Shown piece by piece: positions 10,201 through 18,700 of a DNA stretch of 64,000 bases. Origin of the DNA: NORP309 sp964352735. GTDB lineage: Bacteria; Pseudomonadota; Gammaproteobacteria; Xanthomonadales; Marinicellaceae. The number at the start of each line of letters is the position of its first letter. Position 1 is the first letter of the stretch. The notes beneath the pieces are model-generated. The model ran no database searches. It was not told the origin of the DNA and saw nothing but the letters and a program-made list of their open reading frames with translations. The stretch lies in the NCBI GenBank assembly GCA_964352735.1, contig CAYGTC010000006.1, forward strand, positions 62,001-126,000, given 5' to 3'. The position numbers were made by a program, and so were the translations under genes.

Positions 10201-11376
10201 TTTGAAGGAAATTATAGGCTAGTTTTAGGAGCCAACATCAATCAATTTGTCTACTCAGCTTATCCTGGAGTAAATTGTCTAGACCTATTTTCAGATTATT
10301 GTTATGAATTTGCAGAGACAATTCAAGTAGCTAATGGTAACAATACACACTTCAATGGTTTTACCATTCTTGATCAAGATGAGGGTTTAACAATAAGTCC
10401 CTCAATTACAGGAATAATATATGACTCCCAAACAGATAACACAGTTGAAGATTCAACAATTAAATTTTACAGATTTGATAATTCAGTAAGCTTTTTTTCA
10501 ACACAGTCAAATGAAAATGGTGCATTTGAAAAGCTATTGCCCAGCGGTCAATATTATGTTTTGAGCGATACCGACGGTTATATTGACCAACTCTATAACG
10601 GTATAAACTGTGAAAGAGGCTTAGGAATCGATTGCATCCTTTCTCAAGGAGAGTCAGTAAACGTTGATAATAATGAGTCCACTAATGTAAATTTTCACTT
10701 GGAGCCTAAACCGCGATTAAAAATTTATCTGTTAGATGCTTTTACTGATGAGCCCATTATTTCTTCAATCATTAGGGTTTTTGATGAAGACCTCAGACGT
10801 GTGACTGATTTACAATTAAAACGCATAAATGATTATTTTTTGATTGAAAACTTAGATGCAAACAAACAATACTATATTATATTTCAATCGGGTGGTTATC
10901 AAATTGTTGGTTACCCTGATGTGGTTTGTCAAAATGTCGGTTCAGTTCATTCTTGTGAAAGTGATTTGACTTCAATTGTCTTGTCACCAAAAGAAACACG
11001 TGAAATTACCATAAAATCAATTTATCTTCGTGGTATCAATGGATATGTCATTGATACTGAAAGTGACTCAGGTTTAAGCAGCGTTATTGTGGATTTTTGG
11101 AATGTAGATGAGCGTATAGTTGGATCAGTTATAACATCCTCAACAGGTGGCTTTTCATTTAGGGTAAACAGCAACTTTTCAGAGTTTTATGTTTCAACTG
11201 ACACCAATACCAGCTTTCTAAATGAAATATACAGAGACATAGAATGTCCATACGCTCCAGTTTTGGGACTATGTGATATTACTCAGGGAGAATTGGTTCC
11301 AATATCTTATACTGAACCAGATATTATTATGATAGAGTTAAAAGATGATACCATGTTTGCTGATGGTTTTGATTAA
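7204..11376 (+). CDS. Giant secreted protein of 12 carboxypeptidase-regulatory-like modules with Cys pairs, paralogue 2
   Basis: This 1390-residue protein is a full-length paralogue of its upstream neighbour and starts at an ATGA overlap with it, so the two are very probably co-translated. It has a signal peptide (NNFVLIIMVFFSSTLMAKES), a helical segment of about 80 residues alignable with paralogue 1 (SESKAYLTQIKAQ against NESKVTLSQIRAD), and twelve modules each closed by a Cys pair. The pairs appear in the same order and with nearly the same spacing as in paralogue 1, for example CSGGLGVGC first, CERGLGIDC tenth and CPYAPVLGLC last. It ends in DDTMFADGFD, matching the F-x-x-G-[FY]-[ED] tail of two other secreted proteins here. 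Function is unknown; an extracellular structural role is inferred from architecture. RadA follows 19 bp downstream. Confidence 0.85.
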   Translation: MKYFNSINNFVLIIMVFFSSTLMAKESNNQIEKINRISEQIIELQNLIDLVGKERIGKRYFQQISESKAYLTQIKAQGITDKSNLIFVNQLYYEIENIIFPENKEKNDLLLSYYLNKNQVSATGLISGVIRHGFTGEALGNINVKLYDEIGNFLRAQTTGVNGRYFFGELAAGQYYVIASNYFHNTALITTSYPNDACSGGLGVGCQTNDLNTVHLSDAQQLTGVNIDMVLMPTIRGSVNDVNPPNSSIYQARISLLDVAGSVVAESNTNGSGFYSISAIPGQYYVQVEHSQYNTKLYDGVDCAINCDLNSGTLISIDFNQPVENIDFFLDIGAEIEGTLVDKITQEPLTSSQSGEIFIINNQNQIEVFQRADYQGHWNVPHLANGDYKIISTATDYIANVYPSIGCHTEAMNHCDLSTGLNIIHHDQPTTNIGLQQVKGTTISGRVVDEDGDPMSIAFLQLYDENLNYLRVDSAYTDQQGYYQLSPIGDGAYYLMAYYVNNQQILYPNIICSFRVCDESEGTLIHVNELNPVENINFNLFEVTGTISGTVTDINNNPLRNAYVSVINRDLPFNENSVFGGHYNRRTDPSGNYAFTNLPIGKYQVVADRLSGHFDRHLRQSYEYINCDDFCEEFTPIIINQNQVYDVDFKLSQMGKIHFNLIANTGSSNSINKNFTVMDANGQEVNSYQDDSDDVYVEAGEYYFIYEGGNFVKKVYGGENCLPECDLSNAALIQVSNDSVQSLTMNLDEHFFIELNNYNVEPRVTVYNQNTTVDQVTYGTNTKFYIRDANSKVVKFHRSGYYDQFYNGVNCIDGPCSLSQGELITPRLNQSLLIDLELLKDPNPIPSVSSISGFLIDNSPPVAFNGRVELLTDLEGALPIMTTFPLNNGFYEFEDVPEGNYYIRVESSYDVTTSYYGDISCERDCHLLSIPQIQVNEGQVITGQNIILQHKGTLSGSGIFANDGQPYDYIMKIYDEIGNLIHTSNYINNTNGEFEAYPLFEGNYRLVLGANINQFVYSAYPGVNCLDLFSDYCYEFAETIQVANGNNTHFNGFTILDQDEGLTISPSITGIIYDSQTDNTVEDSTIKFYRFDNSVSFFSTQSNENGAFEKLLPSGQYYVLSDTDGYIDQLYNGINCERGLGIDCILSQGESVNVDNNESTNVNFHLEPKPRLKIYLLDAFTDEPIISSIIRVFDEDLRRVTDLQLKRINDYFLIENLDANKQYYIIFQSGGYQIVGYPDVVCQNVGSVHSCESDLTSIVLSPKETREITIKSIYLRGINGYVIDTESDSGLSSVIVDFWNVDERIVGSVITSSTGGFSFRVNSNFSEFYVSTDTNTSFLNEIYRDIECPYAPVLGLCDITQGELVPISYTEPDIIMIELKDDTMFADGFD

Positions 11377-11395
11377 TGATCAGTAGAGGCATAAA

Positions 11396-12766
11396 ATGGC
11401 AAAAGTAAAACACGAATATATTTGTACGCAATGTTCTGCGGTGCATACCAAGTGGGCAGGGCAATGCCTTGATTGTGGTCAATGGAATTGTTTGGAAGAA
11501 TCTGTTGTTCAGGCTCCAACAGCAACAAAGTCTTCAAGATTTACTACTTATGCAGGTGATACTGGTGGTAAAAAAATACAGAAACTGAGTCAAGTTAAGT
11601 TTGAAAAAAACATCAGAACTTCTACCAGTATTAATGAACTTGATCGTGTTTTGGGTGGTGGTTTGGTGACGGGCTCTGTGATATTGATTGGTGGTGATCC
11701 AGGTATTGGGAAATCAACACTGATGTTACAAGTCACTGCCACCATGCCTGATAATATCAAAACATTGTATGTGACAGGTGAGGAATCTTTGTCGCAAATT
11801 GGTATGCGGGCCAAAAGACTTGAGTTACAAGCCGATGATTTGGCCTGCATGGCAGAGACTTCTGTAGAAAGTATTATTGCCTCGGCACTATCGCATAAAC
11901 CAGATTTAATGGTCATTGATTCTATTCAAACGCTGTACACTGAAAATCTCAGTGCCATTCCAGGTTCTATTTCTCAGGTTAAAGAATGTGCGGCACAATT
12001 GGTCCGGTTTGCTAAACAACAAAATACTTCTATCATATTTGTTGGCCATGTCACCAAAGAAGGTGGTATTGCTGGCCCACGTGTATTAGAGCACATGGTT
12101 GATACAGTGTTGTATTTTGAAAGTGATGGCAACAGCCGATATCGCGTATTGCGGGCTTTAAAAAACCGTTTTGGTGCGGTCAATGAGATTGGTGTGTTTG
12201 CCATGACTGAAAAAGGCGTTCAGGAAGTTGAAAATCCTTCAGCCATTTTTTTATCTGATCATGCCGCCAATCAACCAGGCAGTGTTGTAATGGTGACCAG
12301 AGAAGGGACAAGACCATTATTGGTAGAAGTACAAGCTTTGGCAGATCAAAGTCCTTTGGGAAACCCGCGCAGATTAACAGTTGGTTTGGACCACAATCGT
12401 TTGGCGATGTTGTTGGCAGTGTTGCATCGGATGTGTCATTTGGCAATTCATGATCACGATATTTTCATGAATGTGGTAGGCGGCATGAAAATCACCGAAA
12501 CTGCCGCAGATTTGGCCATCATTATGGCAGTTGTATCGAGTTTTAAAAATCGCTATTTGCCCAAAGGAACCATTGTGTTTGGGGAAGTGGGTTTGACAGG
12601 AGAGATCAGGCCTGTATTTAATGGCGAAGACCGCTTGAAAGAAGCCGTGAATCATGGATACAAGCATGCCATTGTGCCAAAAGGCAATATTGGCGCATGG
12701 ACCAAAGGCTTGGATATTAAAATTACAGCAGTTGATAATATCAATCAAATATTGGATTATATTTAA
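11396..12766 (+). CDS. radA: DNA repair protein RadA
   Basis: RadA (Sms) is a RecA-like ATPase/helicase that drives branch migration of recombination intermediates. The 456-residue protein has, in order, an N-terminal C4 zinc finger (YICTQCSAVHTKWAGQCLDC), a Walker A loop GGDPGIGKSTL near residue 100, a Walker B strand PDLMVIDSIQT, the RadA-specific ALKNRFGAVNEIGVF segment (KNRFG motif), and a C-terminal Lon-like domain (GGMKITETAADLAIIMAVVSS, GEVGLTGEIRPV). Length is typical. It lies 19 bp after the giant secreted-protein pair and overlaps the next GNAT gene by one base (12766), so it may be co-transcribed with either. Confidence 0.97.
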   Translation: MAKVKHEYICTQCSAVHTKWAGQCLDCGQWNCLEESVVQAPTATKSSRFTTYAGDTGGKKIQKLSQVKFEKNIRTSTSINELDRVLGGGLVTGSVILIGGDPGIGKSTLMLQVTATMPDNIKTLYVTGEESLSQIGMRAKRLELQADDLACMAETSVESIIASALSHKPDLMVIDSIQTLYTENLSAIPGSISQVKECAAQLVRFAKQQNTSIIFVGHVTKEGGIAGPRVLEHMVDTVLYFESDGNSRYRVLRALKNRFGAVNEIGVFAMTEKGVQEVENPSAIFLSDHAANQPGSVVMVTREGTRPLLVEVQALADQSPLGNPRRLTVGLDHNRLAMLLAVLHRMCHLAIHDHDIFMNVVGGMKITETAADLAIIMAVVSSFKNRYLPKGTIVFGEVGLTGEIRPVFNGEDRLKEAVNHGYKHAIVPKGNIGAWTKGLDIKITAVDNINQILDYI

Positions 12767-13299
12767 TGATTGAGACATTGACAGGTCAACGTATTGTGTT
12801 GACGAAAGTAATGAGTTCAGATGCTAAGGCCATTTTTCAGGCTTTACAAAATTCTTATCATGAAATTTCACCATGGGCTTCTTGGTTGCATTCCAACTAT
12901 GTATATGACGATGCTGAAAGTTTTGTAGATCTGCAAATGAAGAATTGGCAGAACAATGAAGAGTTTACCTATGCTATTAAAGATTTCGATGGAAACTTAT
13001 TGGGTATCATCAGTTTGCATGTTTTTGATCGTGAAAATGGAGTGGCCAATATTGGCTATTGGATGAATAGCCAATATACCTGTCGTGGTTACTGTACTGA
13101 TGCAGTAACTGTGCTTTTTCACAATGCAATGATACCGCTTAATTTGATCAGAATTGAGATAATAGCTGGGGTTAATAACATCGCCAGTCAAAAAGTGGCA
13201 GAGAATTCAGGTGCACACTTTGAAGCTGTTTTAAAAAAACGCATCAGACCCAACGGTATAGCAGCTGATGCTCGATTGTATGCGTTTACTAAATCTTAG
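12766..13299 (+). CDS. GNAT-family acetyltransferase, RimJ/RimL type
   Basis: The 177-residue protein resembles RimJ/RimL and ribosomal-protein-serine acetyltransferases: METLTGQRIVLTKVMSSDAK-like N terminus with the L-x-G-x-R-[IV]-x-L pattern, VANIGYWMNSQYTCRGYCTDAV (the G-Y-W-[ML] strand and acetyl-CoA loop), and LIRIEIIAGVNNIASQKVAENSG (the R-[IV]-E-[IA]-x3-N-x-x-S segment). RimJ/L relatives acetylate protein N termini or small antibiotics; the actual substrate here is unknown. It begins on the last base of the radA stop codon. A probable repeat-element remnant starts immediately after its TAG stop. Confidence 0.88.
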   Translation: MIETLTGQRIVLTKVMSSDAKAIFQALQNSYHEISPWASWLHSNYVYDDAESFVDLQMKNWQNNEEFTYAIKDFDGNLLGIISLHVFDRENGVANIGYWMNSQYTCRGYCTDAVTVLFHNAMIPLNLIRIEIIAGVNNIASQKVAENSGAHFEAVLKKRIRPNGIAADARLYAFTKS

Positions 13300-13372
13300 C
13301 TCGAATACTTAATCAAATCTGCATAAAAGTGTATTTTATCCCTTAAATCCATTCTATGACGAAAGTGTTTTA
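13300..13372. repeat. Probable remnant of the CCCGAATATT MITE-like family
   Basis: The whole gap between the convergent GNAT gene (stop at 13299) and corB (stop at 13374) looks like a degenerate copy of the dispersed element described at 31687-31961. It opens with CTCGAATACTTAATC, as the 63081 copy opens with CTCGAATATATTATC. It closes with ATTCTATGACGAAAGTGTTT, close to the reverse complement of the family end CGAATATTTCATCATAGAAT. The interior does not align well with the full copies. I assign it by its ends only. Confidence 0.45.
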
Positions 13373-13373
13373 A

Positions 13374-14654
13374 TTAATCGCTATTGAGGACTTTATTGAT
13401 CATCACTTTATTGACCACATTGTCATCATTAACGCTCAATATGGTAATTCTATAGTTGTTGAGTTGAATAGCGGTGTCTTTTTTAGGTAAGTTACCGAGG
13501 TATTCAGTGATTAAGCCGCTGAGTGTGCTGGCCCCGTCAACAGGTAAATCCCATTGCATGCGACGATTCAATGAACGAATCTGTATTCTTCCATCGATTT
13601 GATAGGTGTCATCACCAACCTTAAGTATATTACGGCCACGGTTTTTGGGTTCTGATGTGAATTCTCCAACTATTTCTTCTAAAACATCATCAATGGTGAT
13701 GAGACCTTGTATGTCACCATATTCGTCAACAACCAATCCCAATCTGCGTTCTCGTCTCTGAAACTCCTTGAGTTGAATGGTTAAGTTGACGCCTTCAGGT
13801 ACAAAATAAGGTTTTCTTAACACAGATTTTAAGCCTTTTAAATCCAATCTGTTTTGAGAAAGCTGTGGCAAAATTGTACGGATGTGAAGAATTCCAATGA
13901 TGTTATTGATGTCCTCTTCATAGACCGGTAGTCTGGTTAAGTAGGTGTTTTCTAACTGCTTTAATATATCTGGCCAGTCATCGGTGATGTCGATGCCAAC
14001 CACTTCATTTCTTGGAACCATGATGTCATAAACACTGATGTGCTCAAGATCAAGCACGTTAATCATCATTTTTTGTTTGGGATCGGGTTTTAAATTGTGG
14101 TTTTCAATGACCAGTGTTCTTAATTCTTCTTTTGATAAGGCTTGCTCTGCGATTTCTTTGGGGACGCCAATCATTCGTAAAATGCCATTGGTCAATAGGT
14201 TGGTGGCCCATACCAATGGGTAGAGTAACTTTAACAGTGGTGTAAGAACATATGATGCGGGGAATGCAATCATTTCGGGGTTGAGTGCTGCGAAAGTTTT
14301 TGGTGTTACTTCAGCAAATATCAGTATTAAAAGGGTTAAGATGACGGTTGCATATGCTGCCGCAGCCTCTGGGGTAATCGAGGTGTCAGCAGCAATTTTA
14401 AAAGCAGTGATGGTACTGATGGTAGAAGCTGCAATATTGATAAAATTATTGCCTATTAAAATTAGACCTATGAGTCTATCAGGTTCCAATAGTAAACGTT
14501 GAGCCAGTTGAGCACCTCGGCTGGTTTTAGCCAGGTTTTTTAGCTTCAAACGGTTCAGTGTCATCAATGCTGTTTCAGAGCTGGAAAAAAAGGCCGATAA
14601 AATAAGTAAGATAAAAAGGATGGTGAATAATACACTCAATGGGATTTCGTTCAT
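13374..14654 (-). CDS. corB: CNNM/CorB-type membrane protein with DUF21, CBS pair and CorC/HlyC domains
   Basis: CNNM/CorB proteins are membrane proteins linked to magnesium and cobalt efflux. The protein of about 426 residues has a four-helix DUF21 membrane domain at the N terminus (LSVLFTILFILLILSAFFSSSETALM, with the S-S-S-E-T-A motif), two CBS domains from about residue 190 (HISVYDIMVPRNEVVGI; LTRLPVYEEDINNIIGIL) and a C-terminal CorC/HlyC domain (LVVDEYGDIQGLITIDDVLEEIVGE). The ATG at 14654 overlaps the ypjD stop in an ATGA; a GTG at 14669 is possible but less likely. The ypjD-corB pair beside ffh is the arrangement known from E. coli (ffh, ypjD, yfjD). Confidence 0.92.
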   Translation of the reverse strand: MNEIPLSVLFTILFILLILSAFFSSSETALMTLNRLKLKNLAKTSRGAQLAQRLLLEPDRLIGLILIGNNFINIAASTISTITAFKIAADTSITPEAAAAYATVILTLLILIFAEVTPKTFAALNPEMIAFPASYVLTPLLKLLYPLVWATNLLTNGILRMIGVPKEIAEQALSKEELRTLVIENHNLKPDPKQKMMINVLDLEHISVYDIMVPRNEVVGIDITDDWPDILKQLENTYLTRLPVYEEDINNIIGILHIRTILPQLSQNRLDLKGLKSVLRKPYFVPEGVNLTIQLKEFQRRERRLGLVVDEYGDIQGLITIDDVLEEIVGEFTSEPKNRGRNILKVGDDTYQIDGRIQIRSLNRRMQWDLPVDGASTLSGLITEYLGNLPKKDTAIQLNNYRITILSVNDDNVVNKVMINKVLNSD

Positions 14655-15412
14655 TTCTGTAGTAACCACTCCAAAACTATTTTGCTGCCCATATAGCCCG
14701 TTGCCAATAACGCCATGCCAGTGATGGTTAACGTGATGAGTTTTTCGCCACGTAACCCTTTAGTAATGCGTTTCAGTATCAAAACTCCAAAAATTAACCA
14801 CGCCAATAAGGAAAATACCACTTTATGGCCCAAATGTTGTTGCATGAAGTTTTCTATGAATAAAACCCCGGAAATAAGTGATGTGGTCAGAATCAGCCAA
14901 CCCAAAAATATCAAATTGAATAATTTCTTTTCTTCATCAATCAATGACACCAATCTTATTGTGGTAGCACTGTTGGGGTTTTTTAATTTTTTAATGCAAA
15001 CCCATAAAGATACTGCAAATAAAGAAGCAACGGATAAAACAGAAAATGCCAACATGGATAAACTGATGTGCAAATCCAGTTGCCAAGAAAACTCTATGTA
15101 CTGATCATAGGCTATCTTTGGGTTGACTCTAATCAAAAATAGAGAGCTCAGTACGAAAATTACCAATGGTATCTTGACCCATTGACTGTGAATTTTGAAA
15201 ATAAACACAATAAATACCGATAACCATGAAACCATTAAAATTGAATTGGCAATATTGAGTAACCAACCTTGATCATCAATTAAATGATAAAAACAGATAT
15301 AGGTGTGCAATAACCAAGCAATAATGACGCCATATTTGGCCACATTCACTTTGATTGGAGGCATCAACCACAGAACATAGCAAGCTGTGCATATGATAAA
15401 AATGGTTAGCAT
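14651..15412 (-). CDS. ypjD: Cytochrome c assembly-like inner membrane protein YpjD
   Basis: The 253-residue protein is almost wholly hydrophobic, with about eight predicted membrane segments, and resembles the CcsA/HemX-type cytochrome c assembly domain. The helix SWQLDLHISLSMLAFSVLSVASLFAVS carries a conserved histidine, and MQQHLGHKVVFSLLAWLIFGVLIL has the second conserved H-x-x-x-x-x-L-[LA]-W region. Genes of this type beside ffh are called ypjD in E. coli; the molecular function is not settled. It is translated leftward, overlaps corB by 4 nt, and diverges from ffh across an 87-bp gap. Confidence 0.88.
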   Translation of the reverse strand: MLTIFIICTACYVLWLMPPIKVNVAKYGVIIAWLLHTYICFYHLIDDQGWLLNIANSILMVSWLSVFIVFIFKIHSQWVKIPLVIFVLSSLFLIRVNPKIAYDQYIEFSWQLDLHISLSMLAFSVLSVASLFAVSLWVCIKKLKNPNSATTIRLVSLIDEEKKLFNLIFLGWLILTTSLISGVLFIENFMQQHLGHKVVFSLLAWLIFGVLILKRITKGLRGEKLITLTITGMALLATGYMGSKIVLEWLLQK

Positions 15413-15499
15413 ATATTTAACGCTGATAATAATTGTGATTTATACATATGAAGTATTATAATGAACCACTCGTAAAATACCAAGTGAAAAGAAAAGCAC

Positions 15500-16864
15500 A
15501 TGTTTGATAATTTAAAAGATAATTTAGCAAAATCCATACAGAAAATAAAAGGGCAGGCAACGCTGAGTGAGGATAACATCGCTGATGCATTGCGAGAAGT
15601 CCGGATTGCTTTATTAGAAGCAGACGTGGCTTTACCTGTTGTTAAGTCATTTATTGAACAAGTCAAAACAAGAGCGATTGGTGAAGATGTTATCACCAGT
15701 TTGAAGCCTGATCAGGTATTAATAAAAATTGTAAAGGAAGAGTTGACCAATACACTGGGCTCTTCAACTGAAAGTTTGAATCTTGCTGCGCAACCACCAG
15801 CAGTCATATTGATGGCAGGTTTACAAGGCGCTGGTAAAACCACATCGACTGCTAAATTGGCCAAATACTTGATTGAACGTGAACGTAAGAAAGTCATGGT
15901 TGTTAGTGCTGATGTTTATCGTCCAGCAGCGATAGAGCAACTGCAAACTGTTGCTGATCAAGTGGGCGCAACGTTTTTTCCTTCCTCTGTGATTGATGAT
16001 CCCATTGCTATAGGCCAATCTGCCATAACGGCAGCCAAAAAGGGATTCTTTGATGTATTGATTGTTGATACAGCAGGCCGATTGGCTGTTGACGATGCGA
16101 TGATGCAAGAGATTAAAGGCATGCAAGAGAAGCTCAATCCCATTGAGACTTTGTTTGTGGTTGATGCCATGACCGGTCAAGATGCAGCCAATACGGCCAA
16201 GGCATTTTCAGAAGTGTTAAAACTTACTGGTGTAATTTTGACTAAAGTGGATGGTGATGCAAGAGGTGGAGCTGCATTATCAGTCACCAACATTGTTGGT
16301 AAACCCATCAAATTCATGGGTGTTGGCGAAAAAATGGATGCTCTGGAACCCTTTCATCCGGATAGAATTGCCTCCAGTATTTTGGGCATGGGTGATGTAC
16401 TGTCATTGGTTGAAGAGATTGAGCGCAAAGTTGATAAAAAGAAAGCGGATCAATTGGCTAAGAAAGTGCGCAAAGGTCAGAAGTTTTCCTTAATAGATTT
16501 CAAAGAACAACTGCTTCAAATGCAGAACATGGGTGGCATGTCTGCGATGATGGATAAATTACCTGGTATGGGTCAACTGCCAAATAATGTTAAAAACCAG
16601 GTCAACGATAAATCAACTGATAAAATGATAGCCATCATTAACTCAATGACTAAAAAAGAACGGAAATTTCCACAATTAATCAAGGGATCAAGAAAACGTC
16701 GTATCGCAGTGGGGTCCGGAAATGAAATCCAAGATGTGACTCGAATGCTTAAACAGTTCAGCCAGATGCAGAAAATGATGAAAAAATTCAGTGGCAAAGG
16801 GTTGATGAAAATGATGAATCGTATGCAAGGTAAATTACCACCTGGAGGTGGTATGCCATTTTAA
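15500..16864 (+). CDS. ffh: Signal recognition particle protein Ffh (SRP54)
   Basis: Ffh with 4.5S RNA binds signal sequences of nascent membrane proteins and docks them to FtsY. The 454-residue protein has an N domain (MFDNLKDNLAKSIQKIKGQ), a G domain with P-loop GLQGAGKTTSTAKLAK near residue 105, ADVYRPAAIEQL, the DTAGR motif, TKVDGDARGGAALS, and a Met-rich C-terminal M domain (MQNMGGMSAMMDKLPGMG, then SGKGLMKMMNRMQGK). Length and order are canonical. Transcription probably ends at the hairpin at 16958-17001. Several antisense open frames overlap the gene and are treated as shadows. Confidence 0.98.
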   Translation: MFDNLKDNLAKSIQKIKGQATLSEDNIADALREVRIALLEADVALPVVKSFIEQVKTRAIGEDVITSLKPDQVLIKIVKEELTNTLGSSTESLNLAAQPPAVILMAGLQGAGKTTSTAKLAKYLIERERKKVMVVSADVYRPAAIEQLQTVADQVGATFFPSSVIDDPIAIGQSAITAAKKGFFDVLIVDTAGRLAVDDAMMQEIKGMQEKLNPIETLFVVDAMTGQDAANTAKAFSEVLKLTGVILTKVDGDARGGAALSVTNIVGKPIKFMGVGEKMDALEPFHPDRIASSILGMGDVLSLVEEIERKVDKKKADQLAKKVRKGQKFSLIDFKEQLLQMQNMGGMSAMMDKLPGMGQLPNNVKNQVNDKSTDKMIAIINSMTKKERKFPQLIKGSRKRRIAVGSGNEIQDVTRMLKQFSQMQKMMKKFSGKGLMKMMNRMQGKLPPGGGMPF

Positions 16865-16957
16865 TCTGACTTATTTGATGATTTATTGATCAATACCTAT
16901 CAATGTTTTTTATCAATGGGCAATGAAGTAATCTACTGGAGAGGGTAGAGTGAAGGC

Positions 16958-17001
16958 ATAAGAAAGGCAGAATTGAAAAATAGGCCTTTCTTATGTTTTT
17001 T
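16958..17001 (+). terminator. Rho-independent terminator after ffh
   Basis: An exact 11-bp inverted repeat, ATAAGAAAGGC (16958-16968) and GCCTTTCTTAT (16984-16994), encloses a 15-nt loop and is followed by GTTTTTTATT on the plus strand. The T-run lies on the ffh side, so it should stop ffh transcription; no T-run serves the opposite strand. Confidence 0.8.
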
Positions 17002-17002
17002 A

Positions 17003-18700
17003 TTACGCTTTCCAATCATTGAGGATATCAATGATTTGTTCTCTATTGGTGAGGGCTAAAATAAGCAATACATCGCCCGGCTTGGCCCAATATAATGCTT
17101 TTTTTGTACCATCTATCGTATCTTTTGCATAGGTGATATGGTGTGCTTGCATACCAGATTTTAAAGCACAATCGGTCATGATTTTAGGGATTTCTCCTTT
17201 TTTTCTACCGCGCAAATAATCTAGCATCTCACAAATTACCAACTGATCAGGCTGCGCCTCTAATGCAGAGGCCATTAAACCTTCAATCAAAGCATTAGAT
17301 CTATCTCCTGCTTGACCCAACAAGATTAATTTTCGGTTACATTGTATATTATTAATGGTTTGCGCCATCATACTGAGTCCATGTTCATTGTGGGCAAAAT
17401 CGACGATTATTTTAACGCCATTTTTTTCAAAGACATTTCCTCTGCCGGGGTTGTTTTCAGGAGAACTGTCAAAGGCTTTGAGCCCATGTTCTATGGCCGT
17501 ATTTTCGATACCCAATGCAAAACTCAATGCTGTGGCTGCCAATGCATTATGAATGTTATGGATGGCTGCTCCTGATAGCGTGATAGGAACACGATTAACA
17601 TCGATTATGTTGTGTTTCTTTTCTTTATTGTGGTAAATGATGTTGTTATCATCATCTACATAACAGGCGTTACCGCGATTGCTCAAGTGTTCAATAATCA
17701 CTGGATTGTTTTTATCCCATGAAAACCAGGTGATGTTGTTTGATAAATTCTGAGCGAATTCTACACAACCTTTATCATCGGCATTCAAAATGAGTTCTTG
17801 GTCTTTGTTAATGGCTTGCCTAACAATGAATTTAGTAGCGATCATGTCTTGTAAGTTATCGACTCCATATTCGCCCAAGTGATCTTCTGCTACATTGGTG
17901 ATCAATACTGTGCTGGCTTGATTGATCCCTAAACCTCTTCTCAATAATCCGCCTCTGGCTACTTCTAATATGGCGACTTCAGTTTCAGGGTGCCTCAATA
18001 AAGTTCTTGCTCCACCGGGGCCAGAATAATCACCAGTATCTAAAATGGTATCGTCAACTCGAATATAATCGGTTGAGGTGATGCCACATTTCATACCAGC
18101 TGCTTTGATGATGGCACTTGATAATCTTACTGTGGTTGATTTGCCGTTAGTGCCTGTGACTAAAGCCACGGGTATGTCCTTAATGTCATGCCATGGAATG
18201 CTGTTTATGTCAGGAATGTCATTGACTGGATAAATCTGACAAGTATTGCCATATCCTAATGAAACATGGTCATCGTCGCTTAAAAATTTAATCCCCTGAT
18301 CGTAAGCTTTTTGCTCTAAGTTGATTAAAGCGGTGTTACTTTCTTCGTCGATTTCTTTAAGTAATTGTGCAATGATGTTATCTGTATTACAGGGATTTTT
18401 TGCCAACTCTCGAGTTGTCATGGACCAAGCCGCTTCATTCACTTCAGTTGCGGCATAAAGACAGTCTATTGGAGCTGTAATCACAAGGCTGGCACCACCT
18501 TTGTATGTTCTGGTGTGAATTTTTGATTTGTTCCAGCCAATACCTCTAAGCAGTGTTTGACAGTGTTTCTTCCACAAATCAATGACTTTTTGGCAATGAT
18601 TTTTTGTTATTGCCACATCTAAAATGGCCCCAGGAGATGCACTGAATAAGTTAGGGCCAGTCAGTCTTCTTGAGTCCGTGATTTTAAGGGAGTCAATCAT
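17003..18700 (-). CDS. Mur-ligase family protein, second cyanophycin-synthetase-like protein
   Basis: This protein of about 565 residues carries a Mur-ligase ATPase core: P-loop VALVTGTNGKSTTVRLSSAI near residue 180, GGLLRRGLGINQASTVLITN with the following D-H-L-G, and the C-terminal NNPGRGNVFEKNGVKIIVDF segment followed by A-H-N. These closely parallel the C-terminal half of the adjacent CphA (TGTNGKTTTARML; ILDYGHN). The ATP-grasp domain of CphA is missing and replaced by about 170 residues I do not recognise. From memory, many proteobacteria carry a shorter second CphA homologue (sometimes cphA') next to cphA, with no firm role known to me. Its ATG at 18700 overlaps the cphA stop by 8 nt, so it is translationally coupled. 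A role in cyanophycin formation is inferred from context. Confidence 0.8.
   Translation of the reverse strand: MIDSLKITDSRRLTGPNLFSASPGAILDVAITKNHCQKVIDLWKKHCQTLLRGIGWNKSKIHTRTYKGGASLVITAPIDCLYAATEVNEAAWSMTTRELAKNPCNTDNIIAQLLKEIDEESNTALINLEQKAYDQGIKFLSDDDHVSLGYGNTCQIYPVNDIPDINSIPWHDIKDIPVALVTGTNGKSTTVRLSSAIIKAAGMKCGITSTDYIRVDDTILDTGDYSGPGGARTLLRHPETEVAILEVARGGLLRRGLGINQASTVLITNVAEDHLGEYGVDNLQDMIATKFIVRQAINKDQELILNADDKGCVEFAQNLSNNITWFSWDKNNPVIIEHLSNRGNACYVDDDNNIIYHNKEKKHNIIDVNRVPITLSGAAIHNIHNALAATALSFALGIENTAIEHGLKAFDSSPENNPGRGNVFEKNGVKIIVDFAHNEHGLSMMAQTINNIQCNRKLILLGQAGDRSNALIEGLMASALEAQPDQLVICEMLDYLRGRKKGEIPKIMTDCALKSGMQAHHITYAKDTIDGTKKALYWAKPGDVLLILALTNREQIIDILNDWKA

Noticed and set aside
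3074..11376. Long modular pair considered as RHS/YD-repeat toxin or type V adhesin
   Set aside because: There are no YD repeats, RHS core, toxin tip, immunity gene or beta-barrel domain; modules look like carboxypeptidase-regulatory-like Ig folds.
12374..12778. 134-codon open frame antisense to radA
   Set aside because: It lies wholly opposite the conserved Lon-like end of radA, and its product (His/Gln-rich, no motif) is the mirror of that coding sequence.
14715..15104. 129-codon open frame opposite ypjD
   Set aside because: ypjD has clear membrane helices and family motifs and an ATGA coupling to corB; the antisense frame has none.
15821..16180. 119-codon open frame antisense to ffh
   Set aside because: It overlaps the conserved G domain of ffh on the other strand; no domain and no separate promoter are seen.
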